This document shows positions 14,880 through 19,914 of a stretch of 19,914 nt of DNA, piece after piece (position 1 is the first letter of the stretch; every line of letters begins with the position of its first letter). The notes beneath the pieces are model-generated. The model was not told the origin of the DNA. It searched no databases and saw nothing but the letters and a program-made list of their open reading frames with translations. Both the position numbers and the translations under genes were made by a program. This stretch comes from JBCCFX01 sp039029515 (GTDB lineage Bacteria; Planctomycetota; Phycisphaerae; Phycisphaerales; SM1A02), in assembly GCA_039029515.1 (NCBI GenBank), contig JBCCFX010000052.1, positions 1 through 19,914 of the forward strand, given 5' to 3'.

Positions 14880-17444
14880 ATGAAAATCGCACGTCTGTTG
14901 CTGGTCATGCTGCTTGTGCTTGGCGGGACGAATTTCGTCCACGGCCAGGATGTCAACATTCAGGTCAACCAACTGGGCGTCGGCGGCCGCGTCCGCCCGG
15001 GCGATATGGCCGGCCTGCTCGTCAGCGTCAGCAGCGACCGCGATGAAGCATTCAACGCCTGGGTCCAATGGGAGGTCCGCAACGTCGATGGCGACATCGG
15101 AGAGTACGGCCGATTCCTGACGATCAACCCGGCATCCGCCGGCGCGTCCCGGTTCTGGTTGTACGCACCGCTTTCACCATTCACCGATGCCAGCGCGTTC
15201 TGGACGATCGGCGTGTACGAAGCGGACGACGGCGAACGCGGCGCTCGTGTCGGCCAACAGGTCTACGCGGTGCAGCAGCCCGCCAATATCGTTCCACCCG
15301 ACATTGGCATGATCGGCGTCATGGGACAATTCCGTGCGCAGTTAGGTGATCTCAGTTTGCGCCCGCTTGATAGTCTGCCGATCGCGACGCACGAACAGAC
15401 GCTGACCGTCAGCGGCATCCAGTCGAATGAACTGCCGGACCGCTGGTGGGGGTTGTCCAGTTACGAAGCGATCTACTGGGGCGACACCAGCAACGCGCCG
15501 CCAAGCCAGATGAACATCGACAGCACGCTTGCGCTGGTCGACTGGATTTCGCGCGGCGGCCATTTGATTGTCTCGCTGCCCGCGGGCGGCAATCCGTGGG
15601 GCATCGGCACGTCCGGCCAGATCCCGCGCGAACTTGAACGCCTGCTTCCGTGCTATGAGCGGACACAAGCCAACGAATCCGTGCGGCAGCCGCGGGCTAT
15701 CGAAGACGTTCCGGTTCGCGAACTCATGGAGACGATCGCGAAGAGCGGGTATGAGAGCCGAATTCCCGCGGTGCTGAATCGTGCGATCACGATGCGCGTG
15801 TTTCAGGATCCATCCGATGGATTCGACGTCCTCGACAATCACTATCAGCCGTTGATTCGATTGCCGGACGGCAAAACGCTGGTCATTCAGCGCACGTTTG
15901 GCGCCGGGCATATCACGGTGATTGGCCTTGATCTGACACAACCTGAGTTGCGCGAAAATGGCCTGCCGCAATCCGACGTGTTCTGGAACCGCATTCTGAG
16001 TCGTCGCGCCGACACGCCGACCAGTGGCGAGTGGGCCGCGATCACCAAAGCGGACATCGACAACACGGACATTGGCGGCATGTCGACACAGCGTCTTGGT
16101 CGTGGCGAGCTGTTCGCCGATGCGATCAATCAATCGCAGCAAGCCGGTCTTGGCCTGTTGCTCGCGCTGATCCTCTTCCTGCTGTACTGGCTCGTGGCAG
16201 GTCCTGGCGCGTTCATGGTGTTGAAGTCCTACGGACTCTCGCGGCATTCGTGGCTTGCATTCGGCCTCGCAGCCATTGTGTTCACCGGCCTTGCCTGGGT
16301 CGCCGTGACAGTCCTTCCGAATCGCAAGCTCAACGTTCGCCATCTGACCGTGCTGGATCACGTCGCACAGCCAACGTGGGACACGCGCGATGCGCGCACG
16401 GAACCACAGATGATGCACGCAACGTCGTACATGTCGGTCTACAACCCGTCATATAACGACATTCCCTTGCGCATCGAAGCGGCAACACCCCGACAGCTCG
16501 ATCTGCTTGTCCCCTACTTCCCGGCGCAGCGCAACGCGCAGGAGTTTCCCAACGCGGATCGTTTCCTCGTCAACATCGCGCCGGATCTCAATGACGACAT
16601 CACGTTGACCCTGCCATCACGGGCAACATCCACGTTGGTCGAAGCCGACTGGCGCGGTACGGTCACCGCGGATTGGGGCAGCATGATTCGCGAGGATCCG
16701 AACGATCCGATTCGCGTGGTGGAAGAAATCACACCGACCGGCCGTTCGCAGGTTCTTCGAGGCACGCTGTCACATGATCTGCCGGGATCGCTGCGGAACG
16801 TCACCATCTACTGGGTGCGATCGAATCGCGTTCCACACGCGGGCTATCTCCGCGATGGCAACACCTTCAAACCATGGAAAGCCGTTCGACAGACCGGTCA
16901 GTTACTGAATGTCGGTTCCGCCGCGAGCCTGCCGCAGCAGTTCACGCCGTGGGATGCCGACACACCATTTCCATTACGCCTTGCCGCAAACGACAGCGGC
17001 CGTCTTGAACAGACGCTGGACCGCTTGACGAACGACGTTCGCGGCGGACGCATGCAGCAGTTTCAGGGCAGCATCAGCGACACGGAACGCCGGGAACTGC
17101 TGAGCGCGATGACGCTCTTTCAGCACCTCGAACCACCGAGGTATCTCAAGGCGACTCCAGAAGACAACAGCACAGATCGCGACGCCTGGATTTACCGCGT
17201 GGATGGCCGGGAACTCGATCTGTCTGCGTGGCTGAACCGCCCGTGCCTGATCGTCGTCGGCTATCTCTATGATGTCCCGCTGCCACTGCCGCTCCGCATC
17301 GGAAATGATGATGAAGCGCCTCCCAGCAGTGGCATGACCATGGTGCGGTGGATTCTGCCGCTCGAACTGGATGAACCGAAGTCGTTTCCGACCCTGATCT
17401 CTGAAGATGCTCCCGCGCCGACCGCGACCCTGACCGAAGGCTGA
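14880..17444 (+). CDS. Large exported/membrane protein with DUF4350-like region, beside an ABC ATPase
   Basis: The ATG at 14880 gives 854 residues starting with a clear signal peptide (basic start, hydrophobic core, cleavage likely after 'VHG' near residue 22). The mature N-terminus is beta-rich. Residues about 130-390 look like a glutamine-amidotransferase-like fold of the DUF4350 kind ('VDWISRGGHLIVSLPAGG' and 'TFGAGHITVIGLDLTQPELR'), without a visible catalytic cysteine motif. Two membrane helices follow at about 421-445 and 455-480, then a large, presumably exported C-terminal region. The stop is 10 bp before an ABC ATPase gene, so the two are probably co-transcribed and may work together. 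The function is unknown. Upstream in-frame sequence lacks a signal peptide and overlaps the promoter, so the later start is preferred. Confidence 0.85.
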   Translation: MKIARLLLVMLLVLGGTNFVHGQDVNIQVNQLGVGGRVRPGDMAGLLVSVSSDRDEAFNAWVQWEVRNVDGDIGEYGRFLTINPASAGASRFWLYAPLSPFTDASAFWTIGVYEADDGERGARVGQQVYAVQQPANIVPPDIGMIGVMGQFRAQLGDLSLRPLDSLPIATHEQTLTVSGIQSNELPDRWWGLSSYEAIYWGDTSNAPPSQMNIDSTLALVDWISRGGHLIVSLPAGGNPWGIGTSGQIPRELERLLPCYERTQANESVRQPRAIEDVPVRELMETIAKSGYESRIPAVLNRAITMRVFQDPSDGFDVLDNHYQPLIRLPDGKTLVIQRTFGAGHITVIGLDLTQPELRENGLPQSDVFWNRILSRRADTPTSGEWAAITKADIDNTDIGGMSTQRLGRGELFADAINQSQQAGLGLLLALILFLLYWLVAGPGAFMVLKSYGLSRHSWLAFGLAAIVFTGLAWVAVTVLPNRKLNVRHLTVLDHVAQPTWDTRDARTEPQMMHATSYMSVYNPSYNDIPLRIEAATPRQLDLLVPYFPAQRNAQEFPNADRFLVNIAPDLNDDITLTLPSRATSTLVEADWRGTVTADWGSMIREDPNDPIRVVEEITPTGRSQVLRGTLSHDLPGSLRNVTIYWVRSNRVPHAGYLRDGNTFKPWKAVRQTGQLLNVGSAASLPQQFTPWDADTPFPLRLAANDSGRLEQTLDRLTNDVRGGRMQQFQGSISDTERRELLSAMTLFQHLEPPRYLKATPEDNSTDRDAWIYRVDGRELDLSAWLNRPCLIVVGYLYDVPLPLPLRIGNDDEAPPSSGMTMVRWILPLELDEPKSFPTLISEDAPAPTATLTEG

Positions 17445-17454
17445 GAACTGCGCT

Positions 17455-18402
17455 ATGCCGATGATCGAGACGATCAATCTGACCAAGAAGTACGGCGAAC
17501 TCGTCGCGCTCAACAATCTCAACCTCACGATCGATGAGGGTGACTGCTTCGGGTTCATCGGCCCGAACGGTGCCGGCAAGACCACCACGATCAAGATCCT
17601 CGCGACGCTGCTCAAACCCACGTGGGGCGAAGCGCGCATCGACGGCAAAGTCGTTGGTTACCAGAATCCACTGATTCGCCCCGTCATCGGATACGTCCCC
17701 GACTTCATGGGCGCGTACGACGACATGGTCGTGAGCGAATACCTTGAGTTCTTCGCGTCGTGCTACAACCTGCACGGCAAGCAGCGCGATCAGGTGGTGC
17801 GCGATGTGCTCGACCTGACTGACCTGACGTACAAGTCAAATGCGGAAGTCAACGGCCTCAGCCGCGGCATGAGCCAGCGACTCTCCATTGCACGTGTGCT
17901 CCTGCACGATCCGAAAGTCCTGTTGCTCGACGAACCGGCATCAGGCCTAGACCCGCGCGCTCGTATTGAAATCAGAGAACTGCTCAAAGAGCTGCGCCGC
18001 ATGGGCAAGACCATCATCATCAGTTCGCACATCCTGCATGAGCTGGCCGAACTCTGTAACACGGTCGGCATCATCGAACAGGGTGACCTGATCTTCTCCG
18101 GCTCGGTCAGTGAGATCATGAGTCGCGCGAGTATGGGACTCGTCGTGCACATCACGGTCGCCGACCGACACGAACCGGCCGCCCAGTTGCTGGCCCAGAT
18201 CGAAGGCATCACGAAGGTTGACCTGACGACGCACGATGGCAGCCCGCGCATTGATGTGACCATCAACCCGGAAAGCGGTCTTTCTGTCTCCGAACTTCCG
18301 AGCCGGCTGATCGCACAAGGCTTCCGACTGCATTCCCTCCAGCAGGAACAGATCAACCTCGAGACTGCATTCATGCGCCTCACCAAAGGCCTTGTGTCGT
18401 GA
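17455..18402 (+). CDS. ABC transporter ATP-binding protein
   Basis: This 315-residue cytoplasmic ATPase has all the ABC motifs: Walker A GPNGAGKT (36-43), signature LSRGMSQR (135-142), Walker B LLLDEP with Asp159 and Glu160, and the H-loop His192. The LSxGMxQR signature and the C-terminal extension of about 90 residues after the nucleotide domain are typical of ABC-2 type exporters and of GldA/NosF-like ATPases. No ABC-2 permease is encoded nearby: upstream is the 854-residue two-helix protein and downstream is NAD kinase. The ATG at 17455 is used; a second ATG at 17461 is possible. It lies 10 bp after the membrane protein gene and 28 bp before NAD kinase, so it is probably in an operon. Confidence 0.95.
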   Translation: MPMIETINLTKKYGELVALNNLNLTIDEGDCFGFIGPNGAGKTTTIKILATLLKPTWGEARIDGKVVGYQNPLIRPVIGYVPDFMGAYDDMVVSEYLEFFASCYNLHGKQRDQVVRDVLDLTDLTYKSNAEVNGLSRGMSQRLSIARVLLHDPKVLLLDEPASGLDPRARIEIRELLKELRRMGKTIIISSHILHELAELCNTVGIIEQGDLIFSGSVSEIMSRASMGLVVHITVADRHEPAAQLLAQIEGITKVDLTTHDGSPRIDVTINPESGLSVSELPSRLIAQGFRLHSLQQEQINLETAFMRLTKGLVS

Positions 18403-18430
18403 CGCCGACTGGTGCCTGGAAGGACTGCAC

Positions 18431-19285
18431 ATGAAGCGATCACGCGTGATTCTGATTGCCGATGAACAGCGTCCTGCAACCGCGGAGATTCTCAATGATG
18501 TCCGCGCCGCGCTCGACGATCATGTCGATGTGTACCGTGAACTCGCGCCAACCCATGCGCCGATCGATGACATCGACGACGTTGTTGCGGCCGTTGTCGT
18601 GGGCGGCGATGGCACGCTCATCAGCCAGGCCCAGAAACTGGTGCCGCATGACATTCCACTGATCGGGGTCAACACCGGCCGACTTGGATTTCTCGCCGAG
18701 TTCGACACCCAGTCGCTGCGGGAACACGCCTCGGTCATCTTTTCCGATGCACCACCGACACAGGCGTTCACGGTGCTCAGCGTCGAAGCAATGACGCCCG
18801 GCGATACCGCTGCACGATCCTGCATCGCGGTGAATGACGCAGTGATCACCGCTGGCCCGCCGTTTCACATGATCGAAATTCAACTCGCGATCAATGGCGT
18901 ACCCGGGCCCACGCTGACCGGCGATGGCGTGATTGTCTCCACCCCGCTCGGCTCGACTGCGTACAACATCTCGGCGAACGGTCCGATTGTGCACCCTGCG
19001 GTCGAGGCCATGGTCATCACGCCGCTCGCGGCCCACAGCCTTGCCTTCCGTCCCATCGTGATCAGTGATGACCATGAACTGACGCTGACGATCCGTCGCG
19101 GCAACGAGGGAACGACGCTCCTGCACGATGGCCACCCGTTCCGCTCCCTGATGGTCGACGATTGCGTCACGATTCGACCGCACGCACGCAAGGTGCGTTT
19201 CGTGCTGAATCCCGGCACGACGTACTGGCACATTCTCCAGAACAAGCTGCGATGGGCAGTGCCGCCAAACTACCGCGGCCGATAG
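18431..19285 (+). CDS. nadK: NAD kinase
   Basis: This 284-residue cytosolic enzyme phosphorylates NAD to NADP. The family motifs are complete and in order: GGDGT (58-62) with the catalytic Asp, NTGRLGFLAE (81-90), the NAD-binding Asn-Asp pair (135-136), and the Gly-rich DGVIVSTPLGSTAYN (165-179). Length is normal for bacterial NAD kinases. The ATG at 18431 is chosen because GGAAGGA lies six bases before it; an earlier in-frame start at 18392 would overlap the ABC ATPase gene and adds residues the family lacks. It is probably co-transcribed with the ABC ATPase, though a functional link is not evident. Confidence 0.97.
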   Translation: MKRSRVILIADEQRPATAEILNDVRAALDDHVDVYRELAPTHAPIDDIDDVVAAVVVGGDGTLISQAQKLVPHDIPLIGVNTGRLGFLAEFDTQSLREHASVIFSDAPPTQAFTVLSVEAMTPGDTAARSCIAVNDAVITAGPPFHMIEIQLAINGVPGPTLTGDGVIVSTPLGSTAYNISANGPIVHPAVEAMVITPLAAHSLAFRPIVISDDHELTLTIRRGNEGTTLLHDGHPFRSLMVDDCVTIRPHARKVRFVLNPGTTYWHILQNKLRWAVPPNYRGR

Positions 19286-19293
19286 CCTGAGTC

Positions 19294-19323
19294 GTGCCAG
19301 ATCTCGGGCGCAAGTGCTACACT
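19294..19323 (+). promoter_or_regulatory. Candidate promoter of serS with near-leaderless spacing
   Basis: GTGCCA (19294-19299, a weak -35) and TACACT (19318-19323) are 18 bases apart, with TG at 19315-19316. The -10 ends nine bases before the serS ATG, leaving no room for a ribosome site. Confidence 0.5.
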
Positions 19324-19332
19324 TCGCGTCCC

Positions 19333-19914
19333 ATGATCGACCTCAAGACCCTTCGAGAGAATCCCGACCTGTTCCTGCACGGCGCTCGCGACAAGCGCGT
19401 CGATGTCGATATTCATCGCCTGCTTCGACTCGATGAACAACGACGCACGTTGCTCGCGGATCAGGAATCCGCGCGGTCGCAGCAGAAGAAGCTCAGCAAG
19501 GAAATTGGTCCGAAGATCGGCGCGCTCAAAGGCCGACTCAAGCAGGCTGAGGGCGGCACGCGCGATGCGCTGGAATCAGAAATTCGACAGCTCGAAGAGA
19601 TGCCGCTCAAACTGAAGGCCGAGATTCAGGCATTCGACCAGCGCATCTCGGAAATCGAACCGGAGTGGCGCACGCTGTGGCTCAAGGTGCCACAGCCGGC
19701 CGACGATGATGTTCCGCGCGGCACATCCGCCGATGACAATGTGGAGCTACGAACATGGCATCCTTCGTGGTTCGATCCCACGAAATCATTCCGCGAGAAC
19801 AAAGGCTTCGATCCGAAGTCACACGTTGACATCGTTGACAATCTCGGGCTTGTCGACTTCGAACGCGCGGTGAAGATGGCCGGCGCTCGTCACTACGTGC
19901 TGCGGCGCGATGGC
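19333..19914 (+). CDS. serS: Seryl-tRNA synthetase, partial (N-terminal 194 residues)
   Basis: The window ends inside this gene. The visible part is the N-terminal tRNA-binding arm and the start of the catalytic domain. It opens with the family's 'MIDLKTLRENPDLF', runs into a long antiparallel coiled coil (about residues 30-115, rich in Lys, Glu and Leu), then 'KVPQPADDDVP', and reaches 'GLVDFERAVKMAGARHYVLRRDG', equivalent to the conserved GLLDFERAAKVSGSRF block just before class II motif 1. Class II motifs 2 and 3 lie beyond the window. The protein charges tRNA-Ser with serine. The ATG at 19333 matches the usual family N-terminus and follows a promoter rather than a ribosome site. The gene starts 47 bp after nadK. 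Confidence 0.96.
   Translation, partial: MIDLKTLRENPDLFLHGARDKRVDVDIHRLLRLDEQRRTLLADQESARSQQKKLSKEIGPKIGALKGRLKQAEGGTRDALESEIRQLEEMPLKLKAEIQAFDQRISEIEPEWRTLWLKVPQPADDDVPRGTSADDNVELRTWHPSWFDPTKSFRENKGFDPKSHVDIVDNLGLVDFERAVKMAGARHYVLRRDG

Noticed and set aside
1..19914. CRISPR array, insertion sequence, prophage, tRNA or rRNA.
   Set aside because: No regularly spaced repeats, transposase or integrase motifs, terminal inverted repeats, or cloverleaf/rRNA signatures were found on reading either strand.

Overview
This is a GC-rich bacterial chromosome window with dense genes, short intergenic gaps and no mobile elements, CRISPR arrays or RNA genes that I can see. The gene set (exosortase with an EpsI-type partner, a very long TPR protein, a MauE-type protein fused to a thioredoxin-like domain, and a large DUF4350-like membrane protein beside a lone ABC ATPase) suggests a planctomycete, perhaps of class Phycisphaerae. 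That placement is inference from gene content; no taxonomic marker beyond partial serS is present.

Bases 1-10547, minus strand: one seven-gene operon, read right to left. Its order is RmlC-like cupin, diverged NDP-sugar nucleotidyltransferase-like protein with a left-handed beta-helix tail, exosortase, EpsI-family protein, Wzz/BY-kinase-like protein, polyprenyl-phosphate sugar transferase, and a TPR protein of at least 1233 residues cut by the window edge. Three of the junctions are ATGA stop/start overlaps and the others are 1, 3 and 29 bp, so translation is probably coupled. Together the genes describe exopolysaccharide assembly (lipid-linked initiation, chain-length control, sugar modification) tied to a protein-sorting exosortase. 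No flippase, polymerase or PEP-CTERM substrate lies in the window.

Bases 10548-12563: a 370-bp divergent promoter region, then on the plus strand a membrane protein joining a MauE/DoxX-type domain (CGC motif) to an exported thioredoxin-like domain (CxxC). It overlaps tail-to-tail by 7 bp with an unrecognised minus-strand gene.

Bases 12564-14762: a short divergent region with a perfect DnaA-box 9-mer, a small zinc-ribbon protein with a C-terminal membrane anchor, an M20-family dipeptidase, and a convergent 92-residue one-helix membrane protein.

Bases 14880-19914, plus strand: an 854-residue membrane protein with a DUF4350-like central region, an ABC ATPase with no recognisable permease, NAD kinase, and the first 194 residues of seryl-tRNA synthetase. 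Several plus-strand genes share an extended -10 promoter (TGnTAnnnT), and three of these place the predicted transcription start at or within a few bases of the ATG, suggesting leaderless or nearly leaderless mRNAs.
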